DNA from: an uncultured Ruminococcus sp.
Lineage (GTDB): Bacteria > Bacillota > Clostridia > Oscillospirales > Acutalibacteraceae
Assembly: GCA_944415425.1 (NCBI GenBank)
Contig: CALYBP010000003.1
Location: 16,444 to 80,443 of the forward strand
DNA: 64,000 bases
Direction of reading: 5' to 3'
The translations under genes were made by a program, and so were the position numbers. Under the pieces are notes generated by a model. It worked only from the letters and a program-made list of their open reading frames with translations. It made no database searches and had not been told where the DNA came from. Within the stretch, counting starts at the first letter, position 1; each line of letters begins with the position of its first letter. Shown here piece after piece: positions 34,123 through 44,020 of the stretch.

Positions 34123-35076
34123 TTATTCTCCTTTGTCATCTTTTGAGCTGTTTTTCATTTTCAAAAGAACGCCTCGTTTTATCATCTTTCCGTTATAAAA
34201 TATATATTCGTCGGCGTCGCCGAACTCGTCAATATCTATTTCGGTAAAATCATCAGCCAAACTGTCGGCATTTATATTTTTGCCTTGCAATGTATTGGCG
34301 GCTTCATTTATCTTTCCGTTAATTTCCGACGACCTTTTATCCTTGCAGGAAATCATATTATACATCGGCATATAGACTGATGAATTTATGATAAACGACA
34401 TCACAGACGGCACGATAAGCAGAGAAAGCGACGCCGTTACGATAACAATCAAAACAGGATAATAACAGCACATCAGCACGGTTGCACACAAAAGAAAAAG
34501 AACAAATATCCCGAATGTAGCCGCAAGGTTGTGCTTCAGCTCACCGAAAGACATAAGCGCGCTGTTTTTATAAATATTTTTCATTGATATATCAAACGTC
34601 ACCGTCATGGGAGGAACATAGTAAAATACAAAAAGAAAAAAGACGCAGATTATTATGCTTACAACAAGAAGCATATAAAAAACACCGTTCTCCTCGCCGA
34701 GCTTAGTGTAAAGACTTATTGAAAAGTAGCTGAATACAACAGCCGCATACATTATAATGCCGTGAACTAAAAAGCAAAGAAAATTCTCTTTTAATCCCGC
34801 AAAAAAATTAGACCGTACATCAATGGCTTTATCGTCACGGACCATATGAGATGTAACCTGTACGACCCCCGCGTAAAAAGGGAAAACGGGAATGATCGTG
34901 AGAAAAAGTATAAAATAGCTGTTAATTGAAAAAGCGGTATTAATAAAATAAAACAGCCCGAAAAAAACTGCCGTCGGCACGGCAAAAAACAGATTTGTCA
35001 GCAGAAGTTTCGGAAAATTACGAAACAGCCTTGAAAAAAAGTCCGTCAATGCAAAAGCGCTGTTATTTGACGACAT
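34123..35076 (-). CDS. Multi-pass membrane protein (DUF624/YesL-like)
   Basis: A 317-residue protein with about six helices, then a hydrophilic C-terminal tail (about 240-317) rich in Asp/Glu and Lys. The N-terminal FFSRLFRNFPKLLLTNLFF and the GVVQVTSHMVRDD loop resemble DUF624-type proteins. ATG 35076 is six bases after GGAGG; the TTG before it is less likely. It lies between the SpoIIM-like gene and the anchored paralogues, so these four are probably one operon. Confidence 0.7.
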   Translation of the reverse strand: MSSNNSAFALTDFFSRLFRNFPKLLLTNLFFAVPTAVFFGLFYFINTAFSINSYFILFLTIIPVFPFYAGVVQVTSHMVRDDKAIDVRSNFFAGLKENFLCFLVHGIIMYAAVVFSYFSISLYTKLGEENGVFYMLLVVSIIICVFFLFVFYYVPPMTVTFDISMKNIYKNSALMSFGELKHNLAATFGIFVLFLLCATVLMCCYYPVLIVIVTASLSLLIVPSVMSFIINSSVYMPMYNMISCKDKRSSEINGKINEAANTLQGKNINADSLADDFTEIDIDEFGDADEYIFYNGKMIKRGVLLKMKNSSKDDKGE

Positions 35077-35097
35077 CAAATACCTCCGTTTAATTAG

Positions 35098-35769
35098 TTA
35101 AAATTCAAAAACTCCCGCAAGAAGAGTCCAAAGCGCCGCGTCGGTAAGCGCCGCCAGAAAAGTTACAATAAGTGAAGCGGTAAAACGAGACGCAAAAGCA
35201 AGTGTTCTTTCCCTCATGGAAACGGATTGAGGGTACTTGCCGAAAACCGTGGAAATCATATCCTTTGAAAACACAAAAGCGTTTGAACAGAACCTTATCA
35301 GCGCCGCACAAAACAAAAATGTTCCCGGTAAAAGTATAAGCAGGTAAAATCCTATTCCCGCAAACTGATGGACATAAAACAGATACCCTGCCGTGATTCC
35401 CGTTCCAAATCCCTTGAACATCAATAAAAACGGCATAATAAAGGCGCCCCACGGCGAAAGTCCCAGCAGAAACGCCGAAAACAAAAAAATAAAATCTGAC
35501 GCAAAGCAAGCGCAGAAAGTACCCGCAGGGTTCTGTGCAAGCCTTGCGTCGAGGTTAGTTGTAAATAAAAAATCGAGCGATGCAATAAATCCGGAATCCG
35601 ATGACTGTGCGTAAACCGAACCGGAGGCAAGGCCGAACAGCAGCACGGACGAAAAAAGCACAGTTATCCCGTAGCGCTTCAGAAAATAACGAACATCGGA
35701 AAATGTTATGCGCTTAAAGCTTTTTTTGCCTGCCCTCGACTTTTTAAGTGAAAATACTAAGGTTTTCAT
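35098..35769 (-). CDS. SpoIIM-like membrane protein
   Basis: A 223-residue protein with a basic start and about five helices, matching the SpoIIM family: LLGLSPWGAFIMPFLLMFKGFGTGITAGYLFYVHQF and GIGFYLLILLPG. SpoIIM works with SpoIID and SpoIIP in peptidoglycan remodelling for engulfment of the forespore. Here it is not with spoIID or spoIIP, so a paralogue with another role is possible. The start at 35769 has an AAGGA site with a wide 12-base gap; an upstream ATG is too close to that site. Confidence 0.75.
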   Translation of the reverse strand: MKTLVFSLKKSRAGKKSFKRITFSDVRYFLKRYGITVLFSSVLLFGLASGSVYAQSSDSGFIASLDFLFTTNLDARLAQNPAGTFCACFASDFIFLFSAFLLGLSPWGAFIMPFLLMFKGFGTGITAGYLFYVHQFAGIGFYLLILLPGTFLFCAALIRFCSNAFVFSKDMISTVFGKYPQSVSMRERTLAFASRFTASLIVTFLAALTDAALWTLLAGVFEF

Positions 35770-35859
35770 AATCAAATACATTCCTTTCTCATAAAACGGC
35801 AAAATCCAAACAAGGTTGTCCGTTAAATCATTATGCGAAATGTATTTGCAATATGAATA

Positions 35860-36660
35860 TTATTTTCCGAGTTCCTCGGCGCGTTTTGTACAGGCCTCCA
35901 TGGCATCCTGAACAGCGTTATAAAATCCGTGCTTTTCAAGACGTTCAAGAGCTGCAATAGTGGTGCCGCCCTTTGAGCTTACTTTTTTTATAAGTTCATC
36001 GGCGCTGTCACCGCTTTGCATAAGCATTGCCGCCGCACCCTCAAAAGAGGCGCAGACAAGGTTGAGCGCTTTGTCATAGGCTATACCCTTGCTTTCGGCG
36101 TAATCAGCCATCGCCTTAGCAAAAAGGTAAATGTATGCCGGACTGCTTCCGTTTACGGAAATAATCTCGTTCATATGTTCTTCTTCGATATACTCGCAGA
36201 CTCCGCTCTTGCTGAACATATCAAAAATAATGCGGTTGTCCTCATCGGAAAGATTTTTAGACGGACAAAGCGCCGTAGCTCCCTTTTTTAGCAAAAGAGG
36301 CGTATTGGGCATTACCCTCATCACGGGACATTGACAGCAGAGCGCCTTTTGAACATATGAAATTGAAATGCCTGCCGCGATAGAAACAAAAGTTTTACTT
36401 TCATTTACACAGGGCTTGATTTCCTCAAGCACCTCGGCGTAATTCTGAGGTTTTACAGCGAGAACAACTATATCGCTGTTTATAACCGTGTCACAGCCGG
36501 AGGTACAAACATTTACACCGAGCTGAGCCGCAGCATCTCTTTTTTGGCTGTCCGTATCAAAAACATTTATCTGCGCGGCATTATCGGAGCTTTGGGAAAT
36601 AAGGCCGCTTATTATCGCAGTTGCCATATTTCCCGCACCTATAAAACCTATTTTTTTCAT
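35860..36660 (-). CDS. proC: Pyrroline-5-carboxylate reductase
   Basis: A 266-residue enzyme that reduces pyrroline-5-carboxylate to proline with NAD(P)H. The N-terminal FIGAGNMATAI loop binds the cofactor; VMPNTPLLLKKGATAL and the C-terminal KVSSKGGTTIAALERLE are the family signatures. It stands alone after the lysozyme-like gene; no proA or proB is nearby. Confidence 0.95.
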   Translation of the reverse strand: MKKIGFIGAGNMATAIISGLISQSSDNAAQINVFDTDSQKRDAAAQLGVNVCTSGCDTVINSDIVVLAVKPQNYAEVLEEIKPCVNESKTFVSIAAGISISYVQKALCCQCPVMRVMPNTPLLLKKGATALCPSKNLSDEDNRIIFDMFSKSGVCEYIEEEHMNEIISVNGSSPAYIYLFAKAMADYAESKGIAYDKALNLVCASFEGAAAMLMQSGDSADELIKKVSSKGGTTIAALERLEKHGFYNAVQDAMEACTKRAEELGK

Positions 36661-36699
36661 TAAAATACCCTCTTACAAACTTAATTTATTCTCATACCG

Positions 36700-39462
36700 T
36701 CAAATTCCGAACGACGGATAGACCTGACATCTGAATTCAAAGCCTTTTTTATTATACTGTCCGTCACGGATATAGTCGCCGTAGAAGAACACCTCGGCCT
36801 CGTCGATTCTTCTGTAAAGAAGTCCCCAATAACATGAGCCTGCCGCATGGTGATACTGCAAATAATATTTGAGATAATCGTCCATATCGACATTATCCAA
36901 ATCTCTTGACGCTCCCGAAAGCGACGCATAAGACTTATAAATATAGCCTACCGTACCGTTTGAAAGCTTTATCTTATACCAGCTTGAATTATACACATTG
37001 CCGTCAACAAAAGTAAACTTTGTATTTTTGTCCATACATGTAATAACAGAGTAATTTGTACCGGCGTTGCTTCTGAGGTTGACATCGCTTGCGTTTACAT
37101 ATCCGCTTGCGCCCGCCTTTATCTGAGTGCTTCCCGATGAAGTGTTGAGCAATACCGACTGCAAATCCGAATCGTTATATATTGCGCTTGCTCCGACATT
37201 GTATGTAAAGCAAACAAGCGCGTCAAACTGCTGCTGGTTAAATTTTATACCGTTATCAAGCAAATATTTATTTGTTCTTGTGGTATAACCGCCCGAATTG
37301 ACGGTCTGGCACAAATACGCATACGCCTCGGTTTTTGTGAGGTTGTTATAAAACTGCTCGTTTGTAAGAACCACCTTGCCGTATCCGAGCGTTGGATCTG
37401 TCGTAATGCTGTCCGCCGTTACGCTGCTCAAAAAGCCTTCGTAATCGGCAATAAGATTAATTACCTCGTCGCTTGCTCTTCTTTCGGCGCAGACGGTGGT
37501 TGTTTTATCAGTTGACGAAGTAACAAAAACCGTGCCCTCGCCGTTGACGGGCGTTGTGAGGTATTCGGTAGAATCCTTATACTTTGCGTACGCCTTTACC
37601 GTCCACTCTCCCGAAGACGTGAGCTTCTTTGACGCCGACCATATATAGTTGTTTCCGTCTTTTACCTTTTTGTCGGCGTAAACGGTGTACGATGTGCTGC
37701 CGTTTGATACGACAAATCTCAAATCTACCCTGTCGGTATCCGTAATCGCCTTAAAAGTGACGGTCGAATTTTTCGGGGCTGAGTTCGGGCTTGCGTATAC
37801 AAACCTTACATTATCTCTGCCGATTACATTGATAAGACAGGTTGCGGCTCCGCTCGACGTGTAAGCCGTTATTGTTACATAGCCATTAGATTTTGTATCT
37901 ACTATTCCGTTATCCACTGTGGCAATCTTTTCATTAGAGGATTTCCAGTTTACCGAGCCCGTATTGGAACGCAGAAGCACCGACTTACCTCTTCTCATAT
38001 TACTGATTGACGTCGAGGAAATATGTACGGAGGTTCCGTTTTTAACGGTAATTTTACAGGTTGCAGAAGCAGAACCCGAAACCGCCTTAATATTCGCGCT
38101 GCCGCTTGCCTTGGCCGTTATAACGCCGTTTGAGTCAACCGTTGCTACCGATGTATTTGAACTGCTCCACTTAACCGAGCCTGAAGCCGTTGCGGTAACG
38201 GCATACTTATTCCCTACATAAATCGTCTCGCTCGTATCCGAAAGTTTTACCGAAGCAGACGAAGAACTGCTGTTATTATTATTTTTATCGTCATCGTCTT
38301 TGTCGTTCGATGAAGACGAAGAATTTTTGGTAGCGTACTGGCTTGAAATATAGCCTTTTTTTCCGTCGGAAAGCTTGATGTTATACCAGATTGAGTTATA
38401 AAGCTTTGTGCTGATAAATGTAAACTGAGTATTTTTTCTCATACAGGTAACTACCGAATAATCAGTACCAGCCCCGCTTCTCAGGTTTACGTAATCTGCA
38501 TTCACATATCCAGTCGTCGTGCTCGAAGAACCAGATCCTGACGAACCGGAAGAAGACGAAGAAATTGTTGCGTACATCTTTGAGACATATCCTTTTCTTC
38601 CGTCGGTAAGCTGAATATTATACCAGTTTGAGTTGTAAACCTTTGTGCTTAGAAGCTTGAACGCGGTGTTTTTTCTCATACAGGTGATTACCGAATAATT
38701 TGTACCTGCACCGCTCCTTAAATTGACATAATCTGAGTTTATATATCCCGATGAAGTGTCAGATGAACCCGACGAACCGGAAGAACCAGAAGATGTCGAG
38801 GAAACAGTCGCATATGTTTTGTAAATGTACCCCTTTTTGCCGTCGGAAAGCTGAACATTGTACCAGCTTGAATTATAAAGCTTCGTGCTTAAAAACGTGA
38901 GCTTTGTATTTTTTCTCATACAGGTGACAACCGAATAGCCTGTTCCCGCTCCGCTTCTTAAGTTTACATAATCAGCGTTAACATAACCGCTCGCCTTTTC
39001 AGACGACGAGGACGAAGACGCTGACGAAACACCTGCGTAATCTTTGTAAATATATCCTGTTTTTGAATTTGAGCTGAGCTTGATTTTATACCAGCTTGAA
39101 TTGTACAGACTGCCGCTGACATATGTAAACTTCGTGTTTTCTCTCATACAGGTTATTATAGAATAGCCTGTTCCGGCTCCGCTTCTTAAGTTTACATAAT
39201 CACCCTTTACATAGCCGCTTGCACCCGTGGACGGAGAAGCATAGCTTGCTTTAAGAAGATTTGTGCCTACGGTGGCGACAAAATCGCTCTTTATGGTCTG
39301 AAAATTTTGAGATACCGCCTGCTGTTCATCATTATCGGACAGCACGGAGGATTCTGACGCAGCTTCGGCGGAAACTGCCGCTGTCACACCGAAAAAAGCC
39401 GAAACGGCTATTACTGCGGCAAGCGCGCCGCACATTAGTCTGAACCGAACTTTCTGCTTCAT
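36700..39462 (-). CDS. Secreted SH3-repeat/Big_2 protein with GH24 lysozyme-like domain
   Basis: A 920-residue exported protein: signal peptide (about 1-32), four bacterial SH3 repeats (about 80-375; each with YVNLRSGAG and YSVITCM) joined by Ser-rich linkers, two Big_2 Ig-like domains (about 400-560), another beta domain, a T4-lysozyme-like domain (about 655-775) with the catalytic Glu in DYEGF and LGYG, a fifth SH3 repeat (about 785-850) and a C-terminal extension. It probably binds and cuts peptidoglycan. The four linked SH3 units are near-copies at the DNA level and prone to recombination. Confidence 0.85.
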   Translation of the reverse strand: MKQKVRFRLMCGALAAVIAVSAFFGVTAAVSAEAASESSVLSDNDEQQAVSQNFQTIKSDFVATVGTNLLKASYASPSTGASGYVKGDYVNLRSGAGTGYSIITCMRENTKFTYVSGSLYNSSWYKIKLSSNSKTGYIYKDYAGVSSASSSSSSEKASGYVNADYVNLRSGAGTGYSVVTCMRKNTKLTFLSTKLYNSSWYNVQLSDGKKGYIYKTYATVSSTSSGSSGSSGSSDTSSGYINSDYVNLRSGAGTNYSVITCMRKNTAFKLLSTKVYNSNWYNIQLTDGRKGYVSKMYATISSSSSGSSGSGSSSTTTGYVNADYVNLRSGAGTDYSVVTCMRKNTQFTFISTKLYNSIWYNIKLSDGKKGYISSQYATKNSSSSSNDKDDDDKNNNNSSSSSASVKLSDTSETIYVGNKYAVTATASGSVKWSSSNTSVATVDSNGVITAKASGSANIKAVSGSASATCKITVKNGTSVHISSTSISNMRRGKSVLLRSNTGSVNWKSSNEKIATVDNGIVDTKSNGYVTITAYTSSGAATCLINVIGRDNVRFVYASPNSAPKNSTVTFKAITDTDRVDLRFVVSNGSTSYTVYADKKVKDGNNYIWSASKKLTSSGEWTVKAYAKYKDSTEYLTTPVNGEGTVFVTSSTDKTTTVCAERRASDEVINLIADYEGFLSSVTADSITTDPTLGYGKVVLTNEQFYNNLTKTEAYAYLCQTVNSGGYTTRTNKYLLDNGIKFNQQQFDALVCFTYNVGASAIYNDSDLQSVLLNTSSGSTQIKAGASGYVNASDVNLRSNAGTNYSVITCMDKNTKFTFVDGNVYNSSWYKIKLSNGTVGYIYKSYASLSGASRDLDNVDMDDYLKYYLQYHHAAGSCYWGLLYRRIDEAEVFFYGDYIRDGQYNKKGFEFRCQVYPSFGI

Positions 39463-39532
39463 ATAATCACCCTAATTCCCGAAAAACTTCTTAAATATAC
39501 CAAAAATGCGCCGAAAACCGAGCATTTATTAA

Positions 39533-39561
39533 ATTATAACATAATTTTTCTTTTTTCGCAA
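39533..39561 (-). promoter_or_regulatory. Sigma-A promoter of the SH3/lysozyme-like gene
   Basis: TTGCGA and TATAAT are separated by 17 bp on the minus strand, about 70 bases before the start codon. Confidence 0.65.
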
Positions 39562-39570
39562 TAAGAAATA

Positions 39571-40119
39571 TCAACTTTTTCTGAATATTTTGTTCCTGAT
39601 TTTAACAATATATTGATTTACAAGAATTGTTACTGCGTAGTCATACAAGGCAAAAAACACATTGCCCGCAGCTAACAGGAGAACGGGAATATAAACCCCG
39701 AAAATCTCGAACTCCTCATACGGAACCGAAAGAAGTAAAACAGCGATATAGAATGAGGCGATTGCCGCCGCATTGAATACCGCAAACTTTAAAATATACT
39801 GTAAAACCCTGTTTTTTATATTCCTTTCAAAAACTCCCTTTAAAATCGGGTAATATCCGAACAATGCAATAAAATAAAGAACTGCCTCCTTGTCCGCACA
39901 TACAAAAACACAAATCAGCGATACGGCCGCATACACTGCCAAAGCCCACTTCCACCTGTACTCAATTACAACCGATGTGATTATTATTCCCGCAAAGCAA
40001 GGAAGAGTATAGCTTCCTATGGGCACAACAGAAGCTATAATCATCAAAACGACGGAAATCGCAGCAATGACCGAACAAAAAGCGATTTTAAACGACTGAG
40101 AACCGAACTGTCTCTTCAT
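39571..40119 (-). CDS. Multi-pass membrane protein (ECF S-component-like topology)
   Basis: A 182-residue protein with five or six helices and short loops. The size and topology resemble S-components of ECF vitamin transporters, but I see no ligand motif, and no ECF ATPase gene is nearby, so the family is not certain. It starts directly after the DnaJ-domain gene stop (1 base between TGA and ATG), forming an operon with it. Confidence 0.6.
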   Translation of the reverse strand: MKRQFGSQSFKIAFCSVIAAISVVLMIIASVVPIGSYTLPCFAGIIITSVVIEYRWKWALAVYAAVSLICVFVCADKEAVLYFIALFGYYPILKGVFERNIKNRVLQYILKFAVFNAAAIASFYIAVLLLSVPYEEFEIFGVYIPVLLLAAGNVFFALYDYAVTILVNQYIVKIRNKIFRKS

Positions 40120-40120
40120 A

Positions 40121-40738
40121 TCAGCAACCCGCCCCGCAGCAATCGCACATACAATCGGCGCACATCATTGCCGCACAAACATCGCAGCATGAGCAGCCCA
40201 TACCACCGTTTGGATTGTTCGGCTGATTATATCCGCCGTAGTTGTAGGCGCGCTGACTTTGCATATTGTTTAAAGCCGCACGGTACTCGCCGTTGTTTGG
40301 ATCCATATTGCACGCCGTTGTAAAATTATTAAACGCCTGCTCATTAAATCCGCGTCTGTACGCACACATTCCTTTCAGATAGTACCACTCAGCCGTGCGA
40401 TTACCCATAGGCGTTGAATCAAGCACCTGTTCAGCCTGATTTATCATATTGCGCTGAATATAAATTCTTACGCTGTAAAACTGCGAACTTGACGCACCGT
40501 AATACGACGACGAACCCGATGATCTTTGAGAGTCGGTACCTTTGCCCTTCTGCCTCATCTGGTTTATCGCGTCATAAGCCTCGTTTATTTCCTTCATTTT
40601 CTGTTCGGCAATATCCGCAAGCGGACTGTCGTTGTAGTTATCGGGGTGATATTTTTTCGCAAGCTTTCTGTACGCCGCTTTTATCTCTTCGTCTGTGGCA
40701 GTTTCGGACACCCCGAGAACCTCATATGGATTATTCAT
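40121..40738 (-). CDS. DnaJ-domain protein with Cys-rich C-terminus
   Basis: A 205-residue protein: an N-terminal J domain (about 1-65) with the HPD motif in [10 protein letters not shown], a Ser/Gly-rich linker, a TPR-like helical part (about 105-165) and a tail with twelve Cys in the last 30 residues ([10 protein letters not shown] then [10 protein letters not shown]). J proteins recruit DnaK. The Cys tail may bind metal. The start overlaps the end of the DUF5685 gene by 8 bases. Confidence 0.85.
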   Translation of the reverse strand: MNNPYEVLGVSETATDEEIKAAYRKLAKKYHPDNYNDSPLADIAEQKMKEINEAYDAINQMRQKGKGTDSQRSSGSSSYYGASSSQFYSVRIYIQRNMINQAEQVLDSTPMGNRTAEWYYLKGMCAYRRGFNEQAFNNFTTACNMDPNNGEYRAALNNMQSQRAYNYGGYNQPNNPNGGMGCSCCDVCAAMMCADCMCDCCGAGC

Positions 40739-41585
40739 TGTTTCCTCCGTTAAATCTGTCAGTAATTTTATTTTGAACCGTTGGAAGCCCTAAAAGAAGC
40801 AAATTGTCGAAAATCCCCCTGAAATCTTTAAAATCAGTCAGGCCGTAAGCGTCATATGCCCGTGCAAGACATTGATTAAGCGACGACTCAAGACGGTTTA
40901 TATCTTCTTTTTTTGACAAAGAAACATAGGGGTTAAAACGGCCTCTTTTTTTGTCCTTTTCATAATCATCCGCGGCGTCAAGCAAATATATCCATCTTCC
41001 GAGCTGGTATCCGAATTCACTCAGCACACGCTTTTGAGCTTCGTCTGATACTTCACTTGAAAAAAGACTTGAAAGCATCTGAGCGGTAGGATGAGCGGCT
41101 TGGTCGAGCGAACAGTCGTTGAGCATTTCGGCATTTGTCTGTTTTTCGGTCATATCACGGAGATAATCGTCTGTTTCGGGATATTTTTTGGCGGCTTTCT
41201 TTCTCCAATGTGAAAAAAAAGGCAAAACCGCGCGGATCATAAGCTTCTTAAAAAAGCCTTCGTCGTTTAAGTCGTCTTCAAGCTTATAGTATGCGGAAAT
41301 TACGGAAAACGCTGAGGCCTTTGAATAAGCATCGCCTGTACACAAAGCGTATTTGCACTTTTTGAGCGGGTTAAAAGCGCACCTTCCGCTTTCAAATCCG
41401 CTGCAGCTTTTTGACAGCGCCATTAAAAGCATCGCATAAAATGTGCAGTCATAACTGAGGATGAGTCTTGCAAGGTGAGAGTAATCCCTGCCCATTTGTC
41501 TGCAAAGCCCGCAGTAAACGGATTTATATGCCTCGTATTCACGCACAAGCAGTTCACTTTTTTGAATTTGTAAATAACCAAACAC
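40731..41585 (-). CDS. DUF5685 family protein
   Basis: A 284-residue protein of the DUF5685 family, with the typical N-terminus [28 protein letters not shown] and several Cys pairs (CGLC and KCKYALC). It is largely helical and cytoplasmic. The family is often next to a DnaJ-domain gene with a Cys-rich tail, as here, which suggests that they work together, possibly on a metal or cofactor; this is inference. GTG 41585 is seven bases after GGAG; the upstream TTG is less likely. Confidence 0.78.
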   Translation of the reverse strand: MFGYLQIQKSELLVREYEAYKSVYCGLCRQMGRDYSHLARLILSYDCTFYAMLLMALSKSCSGFESGRCAFNPLKKCKYALCTGDAYSKASAFSVISAYYKLEDDLNDEGFFKKLMIRAVLPFFSHWRKKAAKKYPETDDYLRDMTEKQTNAEMLNDCSLDQAAHPTAQMLSSLFSSEVSDEAQKRVLSEFGYQLGRWIYLLDAADDYEKDKKRGRFNPYVSLSKKEDINRLESSLNQCLARAYDAYGLTDFKDFRGIFDNLLLLGLPTVQNKITDRFNGGNNE

Positions 41586-41659
41586 AGTCTTTCTCCAAAA
41601 CAATAAACTTACAGTTTATTCTACTACAAAACATAATAAATTGCAATAAAAATATTAAC

Positions 41660-41688
41660 TTGAAAAAATTGCCATTGTAGATTATAAT
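41660..41688 (+). promoter_or_regulatory. Sigma-A promoter of the HAD hydrolase gene
   Basis: TTGAAA and TATAAT lie 17 bp apart, about 60 bases before the start. Confidence 0.75.
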
Positions 41689-41747
41689 GTAAACAGATTT
41701 ATGTTTAACTTACGGCTTTATGCGCTTTGCAAAGAGGGATTTAATTT

Positions 41748-42314
41748 ATGAATGTTTACGACTTTGACAAGACGATTTACGACGGTGATTCGACTTTTGA
41801 TTTTTATATGTTCTGTTTAAGAAAACATGCGGATATTATTTTACTTGTGCCGTCGCTTATATTCGCTTTTGCTAAATTTTATATTTTTAAAAAAGGCACA
41901 AAAACCGAGTTTAAACAAACAATGTACAGATTTCTTACAAAATGCGACGCTCACAAGGAAGCGAGGCTGTTTTGGAAGAAAAACGTTGATAAAATAAAAA
42001 TATTCTATCTCGGTCAGCATGAGGACGACGATGTTATCGTATCGGCTTCTCCGGAATTTTTGCTCAAACCCGTTTGCGATGCTTTAAACATCCGCTATCT
42101 TATTTCATCAAAGGTTGACCCGTCAAGCGGAGAATATGACGGCATTAACTGTCACGGAGAAGAAAAGGTAAGACGGTTTTATGAAATATTCGGCGAAAAT
42201 ACCGTTATTGACGAATTTTATTCCGACAGCAAAAGCGATACTCCTCTTGCAAAGTTAGCCCGCTCGGCTTTTACCGTTAATAAAAATGATATTACAAAAT
42301 GGAATTTCAACTGA
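41748..42314 (+). CDS. HAD-superfamily phosphatase (HAD-IB, SerB-like)
   Basis: A 188-residue hydrolase with the HAD nucleophile motif VYDFDKTIYDGD at residues 3-14, motif II SASPEFLL and motif IV FYSDSKSDTPL. HAD-IB proteins act on phosphoserine or small phosphate esters; specificity is unknown. The start has a GAGGG site. A short gap separates it from the C39-like gene. Confidence 0.88.
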   Translation: MNVYDFDKTIYDGDSTFDFYMFCLRKHADIILLVPSLIFAFAKFYIFKKGTKTEFKQTMYRFLTKCDAHKEARLFWKKNVDKIKIFYLGQHEDDDVIVSASPEFLLKPVCDALNIRYLISSKVDPSSGEYDGINCHGEEKVRRFYEIFGENTVIDEFYSDSKSDTPLAKLARSAFTVNKNDITKWNFN

Positions 42315-42401
42315 TTGTTGCGGAGATATTCGGAGGTTTAGAGTATATTTAAGCCCATACTGCAAACCGCAACCACGTCGCACAAGAGGTGAACAAAAGG
42401 T

Positions 42402-43376
42402 ATGAGCGAATACCCTGAGGAATACGAAAGCAAAAAATATCTTGATAATTTTTCTGAAGACGCACAGGACAGCTCTTTGAGGAGAAGGCGCAGTAATACA
42501 AATGCTTCAAAAAACAAATCCCGCAGGAAAAGAAAGGGACTTAAATGGAAGCTCATTGCGCTTTTTCACAGCAAATTGTTTGCGGGCGCTGTGATACTGG
42601 TTGTGTGCATCTGCGTGATTTCGGCTTGTGTTTCTTCATGCAGCAAATCTAAAGGAACCGGGCACGACGCCGAAAACACGAATCCGACAACGGCTGACGT
42701 TAAAAAAACAAATTCGTATAAAATTGACGGTGTGCCGGTAATCGCCCAAAGCGATTTGCTCGCCGCCTGTGAAACATACGCCTGCACTATGCTTTTGCAG
42801 TATTACGGATTTGATATTGACGAACACGAATTTGTTGACAACTACCTTATTACAAAACCCGTATATTACGGGGCGGACGGAAATATGTACGGCCCGGATA
42901 TGAACTCGGCGTATGCGGGAGATGTGTACACGGGCTACGGCATCAACGCAAAGGGAATGGCTAAATGTATGAATAATTACCTGAGTACTGCCGATTCAAA
43001 CCTCACCGCTTCTCCCCTTCTTAATGTTGAGCTTGACGAACTCTGCAAAAAATACATTATGAACGACACACCGGTAATGGTTTGGGCAACTACATATATG
43101 GACGAACCGTATGTATTTGCAAACTGGATTGTCGATTATGTAGACGACCAAACCGATACAAAAATCGGAGACACGGTAAGCTGGCAAATGCATGAGCATT
43201 GTCTGGTGCTTATCGGATTTGATGAGGAAAATTACTACTTCTGCGACTCCGTGTCGGGAAAGGTCTCGGAATATGACAAAAGTCTGTGTGAAAAGCGTTA
43301 CGAGCAAATAGGCAAACAGGCGATTGTACTCACGCAGTCAGACGGCGAAAAAAACACTGGTTCCGATCACACCTGA
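42402..43376 (+). CDS. Membrane-anchored C39-like papain-fold protein
   Basis: A 324-residue protein: a very basic start, one helix (about 60-80), then an extracytoplasmic papain-like domain (about 105-310). The likely catalytic Cys is in LAACETYACTMLL, the His in MHEHCLVLIGF and an Asp in CDSVSG, the pattern of Peptidase_C39_2. Some members are peptidases, many have no known substrate. Confidence 0.82.
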   Translation: MSEYPEEYESKKYLDNFSEDAQDSSLRRRRSNTNASKNKSRRKRKGLKWKLIALFHSKLFAGAVILVVCICVISACVSSCSKSKGTGHDAENTNPTTADVKKTNSYKIDGVPVIAQSDLLAACETYACTMLLQYYGFDIDEHEFVDNYLITKPVYYGADGNMYGPDMNSAYAGDVYTGYGINAKGMAKCMNNYLSTADSNLTASPLLNVELDELCKKYIMNDTPVMVWATTYMDEPYVFANWIVDYVDDQTDTKIGDTVSWQMHEHCLVLIGFDEENYYFCDSVSGKVSEYDKSLCEKRYEQIGKQAIVLTQSDGEKNTGSDHT

Positions 43377-43505
43377 AATCTTATGCGTACGCAAGCGTAA
43401 AGTAAATGAAATCGGATAAAATTAATTTTCATCGGCTTTAATAATTAAACTCACGGAATAAACGCTCAGATTTTGCTAATACTCTATAAAAAGGAGTGAA
43501 GCAAT

Positions 43506-43940
43506 ATGATAAACGACGACACAATAAAACTTTTGCGTGAATGTGATTCGGGAATAAAAATGGGCGTTTCGTCTATTGACGAGGTTGAAAACTACGTAAA
43601 AGACAAGAATTTTTTAAGACTGCTTGATGTGTGCAAGGACGAACACAACGAGCTGAAAAAAGAGGTTCTGACGCTTCTTGAAAAGTACGGCGACGACGGC
43701 AAGGATCCAAACCCGATGGCAAAGGGAATGTCGTGGATAAAAACAAATGTTATGCTTGTCATAAATGAATCCGACGAAACAATAGCCGATTTGATGACCG
43801 ACGGGTGCAATATGGGCGTAAAATCGCTCAACAAGTATCTTAACAAGTACAAGGCGGCGGACGAAGTCTCAAAGGACATAACAAAAAGGCTTATTAATCT
43901 TGAGGAAAAGCTCGCCGTGGACATCAGAGATTTTTTATAA
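43506..43940 (+). CDS. DUF2383 (PA2169-type) helical protein
   Basis: A 144-residue all-helical protein with LRECDSGIKMGVSSIDEV at the start and MSWIKTNVMLVINESDETIADLMTDGCNMG in the middle, as in DUF2383 ferritin-like proteins. Function unproven. AAAGGAG precedes the ATG and a terminator follows. In between 43377 and 43505 no gene is seen. Confidence 0.75.
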   Translation: MINDDTIKLLRECDSGIKMGVSSIDEVENYVKDKNFLRLLDVCKDEHNELKKEVLTLLEKYGDDGKDPNPMAKGMSWIKTNVMLVINESDETIADLMTDGCNMGVKSLNKYLNKYKAADEVSKDITKRLINLEEKLAVDIRDFL

Positions 43941-43948
43941 CAAAACAT

Positions 43949-43989
43949 AAAGCAACCGTGTTGCCGATAACAACGGCAGCGGCTGCTTT
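43949..43989 (+). terminator. Rho-independent terminator of the DUF2383 gene
   Basis: AAAGCA and TGCTTT close an imperfect stem that contains a TGCCG/CGGCA inner helix; a short T run follows. Confidence 0.75.
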
Positions 43990-44020
43990 TATTTTACATT
44001 TTATGTTTTAATTTTTATAA

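Noticed and set aside
36700..39230. Repeat array in the SH3 gene as CRISPR
   Set aside because: The repeats are about 240-270 bases long and coding, with no short direct repeat and unique spacers.
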